From M55B112 sp040903745 (lineage in GTDB: Bacteria; Bacteroidota; Bacteroidia; Bacteroidales; GCA-2748055), in the NCBI GenBank assembly GCA_040903745.1, contig JBBDUV010000034.1, positions 1 through 47,911 of the forward strand: 47,911 nt of DNA. Reading direction: 5' to 3'. Position 1 is the stretch's first letter; each line of letters starts with the position of its first letter. The notes beneath the pieces are model-generated. The model searched no databases. It saw nothing but the letters and a program-made list of their open reading frames with translations, and was not told where the DNA came from. Positions 32,442 through 40,681 of this stretch are shown piece after piece. Position numbers and translations under genes: made by a program.

Positions 32442-32999
32442 ATGGGTATCGAGAAATCAAAAATATATACCAAAGGTGGAGATAAGGGGATGACCTCCTT
32501 ATTGGGAGGTAGAAGGGTGTCGAAGTTTCATCAAAAAATTGAGGCTTATGGTACCATCGATGAATTAATGGCTCATACTGCGCTGTTAAGGGGGATGACT
32601 GATGATGAAAGAATTAAGGCACAGTTACTGGTAGTGCTTGATAAGTTAATGTCGGCTGCATCCCTGACAGCTGCTGATGGTAATGATTTGCCTGAGAATA
32701 TGCCTGAAATTTCAGAAGAGGATGTTCATTTTCTGGAAGAGGCTATCGATGTGATGGATCATGATTTACCCCCCCTCCGATCATTTATCCTTCCCGGTGG
32801 AAGTAACTCTTCTTCCCAGGCACATATTACACGAACTGTTTGCCGGAGAGCAGAGCGAAATATTCTTAAATTGCATGAAACAGATCCTGTTGATGATATA
32901 ATAGTAAAATATTTCAACCGATTATCAGATTATTACTTCCTGTTAGCCAGAATGTTAACACACTTATCCGGAACCCCGGAAATACCTTGGAAACCGTAA
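32442..32999 (+). CDS. pduO: Cob(I)alamin adenosyltransferase, PduO type
   Basis: A 185-residue enzyme that adds the 5'-deoxyadenosyl group of ATP to cob(I)alamin. The N-terminal ATP segment YTKGGDKGMTSLLGGRRVSK (residues 8-27) and the C-terminal RTVCRRAERN helix, with the conserved Arg and Glu, define the PduO family. ALRGMT/LPGGS elements of the five-helix bundle are present. It lets the cell make adenosylcobalamin for B12-dependent mutases or dehydratases, which are not in the window. Confidence 0.93.
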   Translation: MGIEKSKIYTKGGDKGMTSLLGGRRVSKFHQKIEAYGTIDELMAHTALLRGMTDDERIKAQLLVVLDKLMSAASLTAADGNDLPENMPEISEEDVHFLEEAIDVMDHDLPPLRSFILPGGSNSSSQAHITRTVCRRAERNILKLHETDPVDDIIVKYFNRLSDYYFLLARMLTHLSGTPEIPWKP

Positions 33000-33029
33000 T
33001 TGGTTTAATAAAAAAAAATTCTATATTTG
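33000..33029 (+). promoter_or_regulatory. Bacteroidota-type promoter for the DUF2795 gene
   Basis: TTG (33000-33002) and TATATTTG (33022-33029) are 19 bases apart, matching the -33/-7 consensus TTG-N19-TAnnTTTG. Transcription would start near 33035, about 40 bases before the ATG at 33077. Confidence 0.7.
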
Positions 33030-33076
33030 CGGCTTAGTAAACAGGAGCCAGACCGGTTCCGGTAATTGGTTTAAAT

Positions 33077-33298
33077 ATGTATTGGACACTTGAATTAGCT
33101 TCGAAACTTGAAGATGCCCCATGGCCGGCGAGCAAGGATGAACTGGTCGATTTTGCCATCAGATCCGGTGCGCCTCTTGAAGTTATTGAAAACTTGCAGG
33201 AAATCGAAGATGAGGGCGAGATCTATGAGAGCATAGAAGATATCTGGCCCGACTATCCTAGTAAGGACGATTTTTTCTTCAACGAAGATGAATATTAA
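33077..33298 (+). CDS. DUF2795 protein
   Basis: A 73-residue acidic cytoplasmic protein. WTLELASKLEDAPWPASKDELVDFAIRSGAP is the DUF2795 core, an all-helical small domain that is nearly universal in Bacteroidota; the rest is strongly acidic. Function unknown. It has its own consensus promoter and a terminator right after the stop, so it is a single-gene transcript. Confidence 0.9.
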   Translation: MYWTLELASKLEDAPWPASKDELVDFAIRSGAPLEVIENLQEIEDEGEIYESIEDIWPDYPSKDDFFFNEDEY

Positions 33299-33326
33299 AA
33301 AAGGAGCCCGATAGGGTTCCTTTTTA
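33299..33326. terminator. Bidirectional terminator between DUF2795 and ostA-like genes
   Basis: aaggagccc and gggttcctt pair over a gata loop, with one G-T pair, and are followed by a T run on the plus strand and preceded by an A run (T run on the minus strand). It serves both the plus-strand DUF2795 gene and the end of the minus-strand guaB-ostA block. Confidence 0.85.
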
Positions 33327-34856
33327 TTTCCAATGAAATATATCACTGAATTTTAAAGGTCTCCACTGTTCATTCCATGAAAAGCCATCCAGCCTTCGTT
33401 GATTTTCAGGAAACAAATCAATCGGATAGTATTTACCGCTCGGCTGTACCAGGTAATTTACCTTTTTCACTTTATTCTCTTCCAGGTAGATGATCAGGTC
33501 GGTACATTCTGCCCGGTTTACCCCGATGATCTCTCCCCGGTCTTCTGCATAATATATGGTTTGCCCGTTTCCTGTAACATCCAGCCTTACAAGGTCATTG
33601 TCTTTAAAATAACCTATCATGGTCTTCCCCCTGATCTGGTTGAACTTTGTCGAATCCTCTTTTGATATAAGCAGGGCAATATCCCTGAGATAAAGGCGAT
33701 AGAGTTGTTGATTCCTGTTTTTTAGTTCAATTTTAGTAGCTGTGGTCTGGTTCTCATCTGCCCAAATAACCGGAGATCCGAGCATATGAAAGGTGCTGTC
33801 TTTCTCGATATAGGACAATGAATCACACATCCCCTGAATGTCGTGCCTGTAGATTTTAACGTGGTAATAAGCCAGCAAGATCTTTTCATCAGAAATGCTG
33901 GCTGTATCAACCATCGATCTTAATGTATCGGCGTGTATAAAGAGAGAATCGTTTCCTTCTAACTGTACCATCCAAGCACTGTCGGTTAGCATGGCACGCT
34001 GCTCAATTTCCAGGTATTCCCCGTGATTTCCACGGAGAATAACATTCTGGGCAGAGTCAAACAGTTCAACATTCATTTTGGCCCTTCCAAAACCAGTGTT
34101 TCTTTCATAATATAATGTATCTCCCCTTAACATTCTTCCTTCTCGCTTCAGGAAGGCATTTTTTTCTATCCGGGAAATATCCTTCTCAGTATCGTACCAC
34201 CCACTTTCACAATAGAGGTAGTTATCCTCACCGATGATCTCTGTAGGTCCGAAAAAGTAGGCGATCTTTGTTTTTGAATTGTACTGAAGTGTATCTGATA
34301 ATATGTTGTAGTCAGGATTGATTATCACCACACTATCCTTAAAATGGAACACTTCTGATTTTGTATAATAATGACCCAGTCTGCTCGTCAGTTCGTTGTC
34401 ACCTTCCGTGATTACCCCTCCGCCAAAATAGTACGCGATCTCCGTTTCTCTGTTATAGTCAAGATGTTCTGTAATAAGGATCGTGCTATCGTTGATGAGT
34501 TTTACATTGCCCCTGAACATGGCAATTTTTGAGTCTCCCTCATAATGCAATTTGTCTCCGTAAAGAAACAGTGTGTCACCCTGTTCGATAGTAACATTAC
34601 CGAATGCATCAAATGAATAGGATTTTGAATAAAAGTTGGCTGAATCACAGGTCATAATGGCATCATCATGTTTGAATCTCACATTTCCCAACAGTTTTTG
34701 GCCGCCTGATCCGAGTGACCGTTCCGATTTGATGATGTCAGCATTGAGAATTTCGATCTGTCGTACTTCCTGACCCTGCCCATTTACAGCAGCAAGTATG
34801 AAGACGACAAACAGAGGAAGTGACCACCGGTTAACCGTTTTGAATAATTGTTTCAT
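33324..34856 (-). CDS. OstA-like (LptA/LptD-related) periplasmic protein
   Basis: A 510-residue exported protein. Signal peptide near residues 12-28 (VVFILAAVNGQGQ), then the OstA-like repeated beta motif (KLLGNVRFKHDDAIMTCDSANF; FGNVTIEQGDTLFLYG; RGNVKLINDSTILITEHLDY), which forms the beta-jellyroll used to bridge LPS across the periplasm. It is longer than LptA and typical for the Bacteroidota protein family. It overlaps the upstream chaperone gene by one base (TAATG), so translation is coupled. Confidence 0.87.
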   Translation of the reverse strand: MKQLFKTVNRWSLPLFVVFILAAVNGQGQEVRQIEILNADIIKSERSLGSGGQKLLGNVRFKHDDAIMTCDSANFYSKSYSFDAFGNVTIEQGDTLFLYGDKLHYEGDSKIAMFRGNVKLINDSTILITEHLDYNRETEIAYYFGGGVITEGDNELTSRLGHYYTKSEVFHFKDSVVIINPDYNILSDTLQYNSKTKIAYFFGPTEIIGEDNYLYCESGWYDTEKDISRIEKNAFLKREGRMLRGDTLYYERNTGFGRAKMNVELFDSAQNVILRGNHGEYLEIEQRAMLTDSAWMVQLEGNDSLFIHADTLRSMVDTASISDEKILLAYYHVKIYRHDIQGMCDSLSYIEKDSTFHMLGSPVIWADENQTTATKIELKNRNQQLYRLYLRDIALLISKEDSTKFNQIRGKTMIGYFKDNDLVRLDVTGNGQTIYYAEDRGEIIGVNRAECTDLIIYLEENKVKKVNYLVQPSGKYYPIDLFPENQRRLDGFSWNEQWRPLKFSDIFHWK

Positions 34857-36211
34857 TAAAGGTTGGAGAGCTCACTGTTATTCTTTTCGCAATGCCTGAA
34901 CGAATTATCAATACTGATATACGTTTTTCGTCTTTTATCTTCAAACCACTCAGACATTATTTCATTCTGTTTCTTCATGCGTGCCATGTTCTGCAATAGC
35001 AGGTAGTCCTGTTTTAAATTGGCACGGTGTGGTTCTGTCCGTAATACCAGTTTTATCATCTTGAAACAAAGTTTTCCCTTATCATCAGTCGATTCATAAG
35101 GTCTGGAAATCTCTCCAACCCTCATTTCCCTGACAGTATAATAGTCTTTTGTTTGGAGCTCGTCCAGCTGAAAGGTGGCCGCCTGATTGGTCGGATTTAC
35201 AACCAGGCCCCCATTGGCCCGTGTCTTTTCATCCTCTGAATTAAACAACGCGGCCCTGTGAAATGTAATTGAATCGGCGAGAATAAGACTCCTCAGGCTA
35301 TCAAGTTTTGATAGTGCTTTGCCTTTCGCGGAAGCGTCAACCTTGGGCTTAAGAAGGATATGTCTGGTATTCAGTCGTTCTCCTCTTCGCTCAATGCTTT
35401 GGATGATATGGAATCCAAAGGAGGATTCAACAATTTTTGATACTTGTCCCTCTTTCAGAGCCCAGGCAGCTTCCACATATGCCGGATCAAGGTCTCTTTT
35501 GTATTGAAAACCTATTTCACCGAAATTGGAAGTGACCGAAGGATCGTCGGAGTAGAGAATGGCCAGAGTTGACATGCTCTCTCCACTAATGATTCGCTCT
35601 CTTAATTCCAGTAATCTTTCCTTCACATCAAATATTGCATCTTCATTAACTGGAGGATAGGCAATTATTTGGGCAATTTTAACCTCTGTATCAATATATG
35701 GAATGCTGTCTTGATCCAAGGAATGATAAAATGACCTGACCTCGGAGGGCGTGGGATCAATTTCCCCGATGATGGATTGCTGAACCTGTTGGGTAATCAT
35801 CATCTCTTTCATGGTTTTCCTGAGATCAGCCCTGATATCAAAGATTGTTTTATTGAAGTACTCCTCCATCTCCTCTTCACTTCCAAATTGACTGATAAAA
35901 TTACTCAGTCTTGAATCCATGGACATTTCCACCTGAGCTTCAGATACCTCAATACTATCAATTTTTGCCTGACTCATCATTAACTTTTGCTCAATGAAGT
36001 AATCCAGAATTTCACATTTCACATTATCGGGCAGGTATGGCTGATTCATTTTCATTTGGAGGTACTGCTGTTCAATATCTGACTGCAGAACATGAAAATC
36101 TCCTACTACCGCCACAACCCTGTCCAGTATAAAGGCATTCTCCTGTGCCATGGATTGTTGTAAGCCGACCGCGATCAACACCGTTATGATATAGTATTTT
36201 ATGCTTCTCAT
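34856..36211 (-). CDS. SurA-type peptidyl-prolyl isomerase/chaperone
   Basis: A 451-residue periplasmic chaperone. The signal peptide ends at SMAQEN (residues 20-25), followed by a SurA N-terminal helical domain (VAVVGDFHVLQSDIEQQYL) and a PpiC domain with VKIAQIIAYPP, then SDDPSVTSNFGEIGFQYKRDL and SFGFHIIQSIERRGERLNTRHILLKPK, the two-parvulin arrangement. It guides outer-membrane protein folding. It sits between a related lipoprotein and the ostA-like gene in one transcript. Its N-terminal motif EVSEAQVEMSMDSRLSNFISQFGSE is the chaperone core. Confidence 0.9.
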   Translation of the reverse strand: MRSIKYYIITVLIAVGLQQSMAQENAFILDRVVAVVGDFHVLQSDIEQQYLQMKMNQPYLPDNVKCEILDYFIEQKLMMSQAKIDSIEVSEAQVEMSMDSRLSNFISQFGSEEEMEEYFNKTIFDIRADLRKTMKEMMITQQVQQSIIGEIDPTPSEVRSFYHSLDQDSIPYIDTEVKIAQIIAYPPVNEDAIFDVKERLLELRERIISGESMSTLAILYSDDPSVTSNFGEIGFQYKRDLDPAYVEAAWALKEGQVSKIVESSFGFHIIQSIERRGERLNTRHILLKPKVDASAKGKALSKLDSLRSLILADSITFHRAALFNSEDEKTRANGGLVVNPTNQAATFQLDELQTKDYYTVREMRVGEISRPYESTDDKGKLCFKMIKLVLRTEPHRANLKQDYLLLQNMARMKKQNEIMSEWFEDKRRKTYISIDNSFRHCEKNNSELSNL

Positions 36212-36214
36212 TGA

Positions 36215-37078
36215 TTAGTAGATTTCAAACAGATTGCGATTCGTTCCATCATTATACACCTTTTTCTCAAGATCATTATAGAACTCAATTTTCCGCTTAT
36301 TGAGGAGTATACTTTTTATGTCATTTCTAATGAACTCAAGCGGGATTTCTTCTCCCTCAGACTTATGGTCGGATATATGCACAAAATAGTGAAAAAGAGA
36401 ATCACTTGTTTCAATGTTTTTGTTATATCTCAGAAATCTGTTTGGCTGACTGATTGTTACTGGAACTTGTATCATCAGAGTGTTAAAGTAGACCCAGGAA
36501 TTGTTGAACACATCAAATTTATCAGCATAATTGATACAGTATTTTTCCAATTTATCGAGATTTTCGATCGATCCTGATCTGATCCAATTCCTTACATCGC
36601 CAATATTGGGAGCAGTTATTGGAATTTTAACAAATACTGCCTTAACAATTTCGCTTGCAAGTATGAAATTGTCAATGTTTTTTTCGTAATAATCGGAGAT
36701 CTCTTTGTTGGAAATCACTGTGTCCATTTTCTGTAGCAAAAGCTTTTGGCGATAGGAGTAGATTAAAAGAGAGGACCTGTACTCCTCAATTTTTTTGTTA
36801 ACGTTTTTTTGTTCATCAGAAAGTGACTCCTCAGCTTTGTTGAGCATCAGTTGTGTGCGCACCCATGTGTCTATATAATTACGGGCGATAATAGACGAAT
36901 CCTGAACGCTGGTTCCGTCCGGTATAATATTCATAATATCAGATCGATATAGATATTTTCCAAATGCCCGTGCCACTGGTTGATCTGTGTCTTCTGCTTC
37001 AATAATACTGCAGCTTGCCAACCCAATAATTACCAGGCAAGCCAACAATAAAGCAGGTATGGTTAACAGTTTTGTCAA
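36215..37078 (-). CDS. Periplasmic PPIase/chaperone-like lipoprotein
   Basis: A 287-residue lipoprotein. The start codon is TTG (37076-37078), 1 base after the stop of the upstream gene; the next in-frame ATG would remove the signal peptide. The N-terminus LLTIPALLLACLVIIGLASC ends in a lipobox (LASC) with the lipid-bearing Cys at residue 23. The rest resembles the helical part of SurA/PrsA-type chaperones (ISDYYEKNIDNFIL…) but no parvulin active-site signature is seen, so isomerase activity is doubtful. It is the middle gene of the block. Confidence 0.72.
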   Translation of the reverse strand: MTKLLTIPALLLACLVIIGLASCSIIEAEDTDQPVARAFGKYLYRSDIMNIIPDGTSVQDSSIIARNYIDTWVRTQLMLNKAEESLSDEQKNVNKKIEEYRSSLLIYSYRQKLLLQKMDTVISNKEISDYYEKNIDNFILASEIVKAVFVKIPITAPNIGDVRNWIRSGSIENLDKLEKYCINYADKFDVFNNSWVYFNTLMIQVPVTISQPNRFLRYNKNIETSDSLFHYFVHISDHKSEGEEIPLEFIRNDIKSILLNKRKIEFYNDLEKKVYNDGTNRNLFEIY

Positions 37079-37079
37079 A

Positions 37080-39035
37080 TTAAAATTCTATTTCAGATAG
37101 AAGCGCTTTATTTACGCTTACTTTGTATTTCTTTCTCAGATCTTCAACCCATTTCTTCTCCAGATAATCCTGATAATCAGAAGTTACCTGTCCCCGTGTG
37201 TCATTTAGTTCTTTCTCCATAGGCGGAAGAACGGCTGTAGTTATTACGAACTTAAACAGTCCGTTCTCGTAATAAACATCTCCGGTACCTAACATTCCGC
37301 TCAGTGCATCTACATGTTTGTTTTTACCTTCTTCAACCCTTATCATTTCGAGTGTTATGCATTTAGCATCCTTTTCACAGAACCTCCGGTTCAGTCTTTT
37401 TTCATTCCATCTGCCTTTGGATATACTGGACGACCGTTTTCTTACGGCATCGACATCAACTGTGCTGTCGCATGCTACAATGATAGCCTCCATTCTTTCC
37501 TCCCACATATAATCAGATCTGTGTTCTTCGAAGAACGCTGTCAATCCCGTGCTGTCTTCAACTGCCATTGACCAGACTTTTTGATCCATCAATTCAAATA
37601 GGAGGATCCCGTCATGGTATTCCTGGAGAATGTATTTGTATTCAGGATACTTTTCAGGCAGACTTTCTTTTTCCATGTTAATGAGGAGTTCTTCCACGTA
37701 TTGATTAAATACCATATCAACATAGTTTTCTAAAGGAACCGGGGAGCGCTTTTTCTGCACATTGTCCAGATGATTCACAAAATCACCAAGGCTTATTTTC
37801 TTTCCTGTAATTGTAAAAAGAGACTCATCAATTCTTGCAATGTTGCTGAATCCGTCCCATTCACCAGTAAAATAGGTTGAATCAACAATGGAATAGAGAC
37901 TGTTATATAATTCTTTGTTTAATGAAAATTCATAATCCTTTTTCAATTTTTCCAGATAACGTTGTCTTTTAACCCTGTCACGGTCACCTTTAACAGCCAT
38001 TGACTGAAGATCAGACTCCATCTCTTTATATGTTCCAATCCCTTTTTTATCCAATAGTTTGATGATATGCCATCCATATTCAGTTTTGAAAGGTTCACAA
38101 AAGTCGCTTGTATCCTTAATCCCAAATGCTTTGGTTTCGAACGATCTGATCATTCTGCCAGTTCCGAACCATGGCAATTCACCTCCATTGGTTGCACTGT
38201 TTCTGTCGTCGCTGTGTCGGTTGGCAAGGGCACTGAAATCAACACCCATATTCAGGCTGTCGCCAATTGCCAAAGCCAGGGTTTTTGCAGCCTTTTGATC
38301 TTCAGGCTTTGCATCTTGCGGATTTCTGATGAAGATATGGGCCACCTTCACCTGTCCGACTGCCGGACGTTTACCGTGCTTTTTAATGATGTGGTATCCA
38401 TGCTGTGTTCTTACAGGCATTGAAATCTCTCCTTCTTTCAGGTTATACGCTGCTGTTTCGAAAGGATAGACCATCATGAAAACAGTAAAATACCCAAGGT
38501 CACCTCCATTGATCCTGGCGCTCGGGTCTTCTGAGGTGGCACGTGCAACTTTTTCAAAATCCTCTCCCTCAATAATCCTCTCCCTGATTTCCATTGCCCT
38601 GTTATACCTGGCCAGAGTATCAGCCGGTGTGGCCTGACTTCCAAGTCCGAGTAGAATGTGGCTCACATGTACATCCCACTTCATTCGCTCATACGCTTCT
38701 TTCATAAGGGCCTGCCTGGTCTCTTCATCAGTCATATATGGTTTTGCCAGCTGCTCTTTGTACATGTTAAATTCATTCAGAAATTTGGCAGTTGTGTCCA
38801 TTCCTAGGTTCTCAGCTTCAATAACCTTTAATTTGAAATTGATATACAGATCCATATATTCTTCCGGAGTCTGCTTATTTGCAATGATGTTGCTGTTGTT
38901 TTTATTATAGATCCTTTCAAACTCATCAAGAGAGATCTGTTTATCACCAATTGTCATTAATACATCCTGACTGTTAACATGAACGAAAAAGGTGATCGTC
39001 ATTATGAGTGCCAGAGGAAATCCAAGTCTTGTCAT
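37080..39035 (-). CDS. Periplasmic PPIase with two PpiC domains
   Basis: A 651-residue exported protein: signal peptide near residues 5-22 (FPLALIMTITFFVHVNSQ), a helical N-terminal domain with PEEYMDLYINFKLKVIEAENLGMDT (about 60-84), and two parvulin domains: VSHILLGLGSQAT…GGDLGYFTVFMMVYPFE and KVAHIFIRNPQDA…GGELPWFGTGRMIRSFE. The long C-terminal region is likely chaperone surface. In Bacteroidota this gene regularly follows guaB and precedes the SurA genes. Intact, 50 bases after guaB. Confidence 0.9.
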   Translation of the reverse strand: MTRLGFPLALIMTITFFVHVNSQDVLMTIGDKQISLDEFERIYNKNNSNIIANKQTPEEYMDLYINFKLKVIEAENLGMDTTAKFLNEFNMYKEQLAKPYMTDEETRQALMKEAYERMKWDVHVSHILLGLGSQATPADTLARYNRAMEIRERIIEGEDFEKVARATSEDPSARINGGDLGYFTVFMMVYPFETAAYNLKEGEISMPVRTQHGYHIIKKHGKRPAVGQVKVAHIFIRNPQDAKPEDQKAAKTLALAIGDSLNMGVDFSALANRHSDDRNSATNGGELPWFGTGRMIRSFETKAFGIKDTSDFCEPFKTEYGWHIIKLLDKKGIGTYKEMESDLQSMAVKGDRDRVKRQRYLEKLKKDYEFSLNKELYNSLYSIVDSTYFTGEWDGFSNIARIDESLFTITGKKISLGDFVNHLDNVQKKRSPVPLENYVDMVFNQYVEELLINMEKESLPEKYPEYKYILQEYHDGILLFELMDQKVWSMAVEDSTGLTAFFEEHRSDYMWEERMEAIIVACDSTVDVDAVRKRSSSISKGRWNEKRLNRRFCEKDAKCITLEMIRVEEGKNKHVDALSGMLGTGDVYYENGLFKFVITTAVLPPMEKELNDTRGQVTSDYQDYLEKKWVEDLRKKYKVSVNKALLSEIEF

Positions 39036-39085
39036 GGTATGTTTGTTTTTAGTCTGTTTTATAAAACGATTTAATCCGTTGCTTA

Positions 39086-40555
39086 TTATCTGCTATAATT
39101 GGGAGACTCCCTGGTGATGGTTACATCGTGGGGGTGACTCTCTGCGACGCCGGCGTTTGTGATTCTGACAAATTTTGCCTGCTGTAATGCCCTGATGTCT
39201 CCGGCACCACAATAACCCATGCCAGCGCGTAGTCCGCCAATCATCTGGTAGATCACTTCGTTGAGCGAACCCTTAAACGGGACCCTGGCAACTATTCCTT
39301 CAGGAACCAGCTTATTGATATCATCTTCCACATCCTGAAAATACCGATCCTTTGACCCCTGCTGCATCGCCTCTACCGATCCCATGCCACGGTATGATTT
39401 GTATTTCCTGCCGTTGTATATAATGGTGTCACCGGGCGACTCTTCTACACCGGCCAGCAGAGAGCCTGCCATAATTGCATTTGCACCTGCAGCAAGGGCC
39501 TTTACTATGTCTCCTGAATACCTTATTCCGCCGTCAGCAATTACAGGAACCCCATGTTTTAATGCCTCTGTTGCCACATCATAAATGGCGGTCAGCTGGG
39601 GGACACCGACACCGGCTACTACCCTTGTAGTACATATGGAACCTGGACCGATTCCAACTTTGAGAGCATCAGCTCCTGCCTCGATTAGCGCCTTGGCAGC
39701 TGCAGCTGTAGCTATATTACCGACAACGATATCGATCATGCTGAATACATTCTTAATTTTTCGACATGTATCAATCACCCCTTTTGAATGACCGTGTGCC
39801 GTATCAATCACAATTGCGTCAACACCGGCTTCAACCAATGCCCTTACATTATCCTCCACATTACCCGATACACCAACAGCGGCGGCAACCCTGAGCCTTC
39901 CCTTGCTATCCTTTGCAGCATTTGGACGGTCCTTCGATTTTGTAATGTCTTTGTATGTAATCAGTCCTATAAGCTTGTTGTCCTTGTCGACTACCGGTAA
40001 TTTTTCAATTTTGTGCTGCTGCAATATCTTACCCGCCTGTACCAGGTTGGTATTGCTTGTTGTGGTAATAATATTCTTGCTCGTCATCACCTCACCAACA
40101 GGGCGCCCCATATCCTGCTGAAACCGCAGGTCCCGGTTTGTGACAATTCCGGTGAGCACGTTTTCGCTATCCACGACAGGTATCCCCCCAATTTTATACT
40201 CCTTCATCAGTGTAAGCGCATCCTGTACAGTTCCCTCTTTCGCGATGGTGATCGGTTCATGGATCATTACACTCTCGGCCCGCTTTACCTTTCGCACCTC
40301 TACGGCCTGCTGTTTAATGGTCATGTTTTTGTGTATTACACCGATACCACCTTCTCTGGCGATGGCAATGGCCAGGCTGGCTTCTGTTACAGTATCCATG
40401 GCAGCTGAAACTATGGGTGTGTTGAGATCTATATTCCTTGAGAATTTACTGGCAAGTGAGACCTCCCTGGGTAGCACACTGGAAAATGCAGGAACCAGCA
40501 GTACATCGTCGAATGTTAATCCCTCAGATTCTATTTTCTTTTCGATGAAAGACAT
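39086..40555 (-). CDS. guaB: IMP dehydrogenase
   Basis: A 489-residue NAD-dependent enzyme converting IMP to XMP, the committed step to GTP. The TIM barrel is interrupted by two CBS domains (about residues 95-215). The catalytic loop is GIGPGSICTTRVVAGVG with its Cys near residue 302, the flap GMGSVEAMQQGSKDRYF lies near 393-409, and the phosphate loop is ADGGIRYSGD. Length and motifs are normal. It heads the transcript that continues into the periplasmic chaperone genes. Confidence 0.97.
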   Translation of the reverse strand: MSFIEKKIESEGLTFDDVLLVPAFSSVLPREVSLASKFSRNIDLNTPIVSAAMDTVTEASLAIAIAREGGIGVIHKNMTIKQQAVEVRKVKRAESVMIHEPITIAKEGTVQDALTLMKEYKIGGIPVVDSENVLTGIVTNRDLRFQQDMGRPVGEVMTSKNIITTTSNTNLVQAGKILQQHKIEKLPVVDKDNKLIGLITYKDITKSKDRPNAAKDSKGRLRVAAAVGVSGNVEDNVRALVEAGVDAIVIDTAHGHSKGVIDTCRKIKNVFSMIDIVVGNIATAAAAKALIEAGADALKVGIGPGSICTTRVVAGVGVPQLTAIYDVATEALKHGVPVIADGGIRYSGDIVKALAAGANAIMAGSLLAGVEESPGDTIIYNGRKYKSYRGMGSVEAMQQGSKDRYFQDVEDDINKLVPEGIVARVPFKGSLNEVIYQMIGGLRAGMGYCGAGDIRALQQAKFVRITNAGVAESHPHDVTITRESPNYSR

Positions 40556-40586
40556 TTTACGTTTATTTTATTATTTTTAAATGTGG

Positions 40587-40594
40587 CAAAAATA
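40587..40594 (-). promoter_or_regulatory. Putative -7 promoter element of guaB
   Basis: TATTTTTG on the minus strand matches TAnnTTTG, 32 bases upstream of the guaB ATG. No convincing -33 element at the usual spacing. Confidence 0.45.
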
Positions 40595-40638
40595 CAAAAA
40601 AATGATCAATTAACGGGTTACTTTTCCTGGGTTTAAGG

Positions 40639-40650
40639 ATTGTTAACAAT
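40639..40650. promoter_or_regulatory. 12-bp palindrome between guaB and recQ
   Basis: attgttaacaat is a perfect palindrome in the divergent intergenic region, 32 bases before the recQ ATG. It could be an operator; AT-rich palindromes of this size also arise by chance. Confidence 0.25.
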
Positions 40651-40681
40651 AATAATTTACGCTATTGATAATTAGCAATAT

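Noticed and set aside
40639..40650. attgttaacaat palindrome as a firm operator
   Set aside because: Only 12 bases, AT-rich; listed at low confidence, not as a finding.
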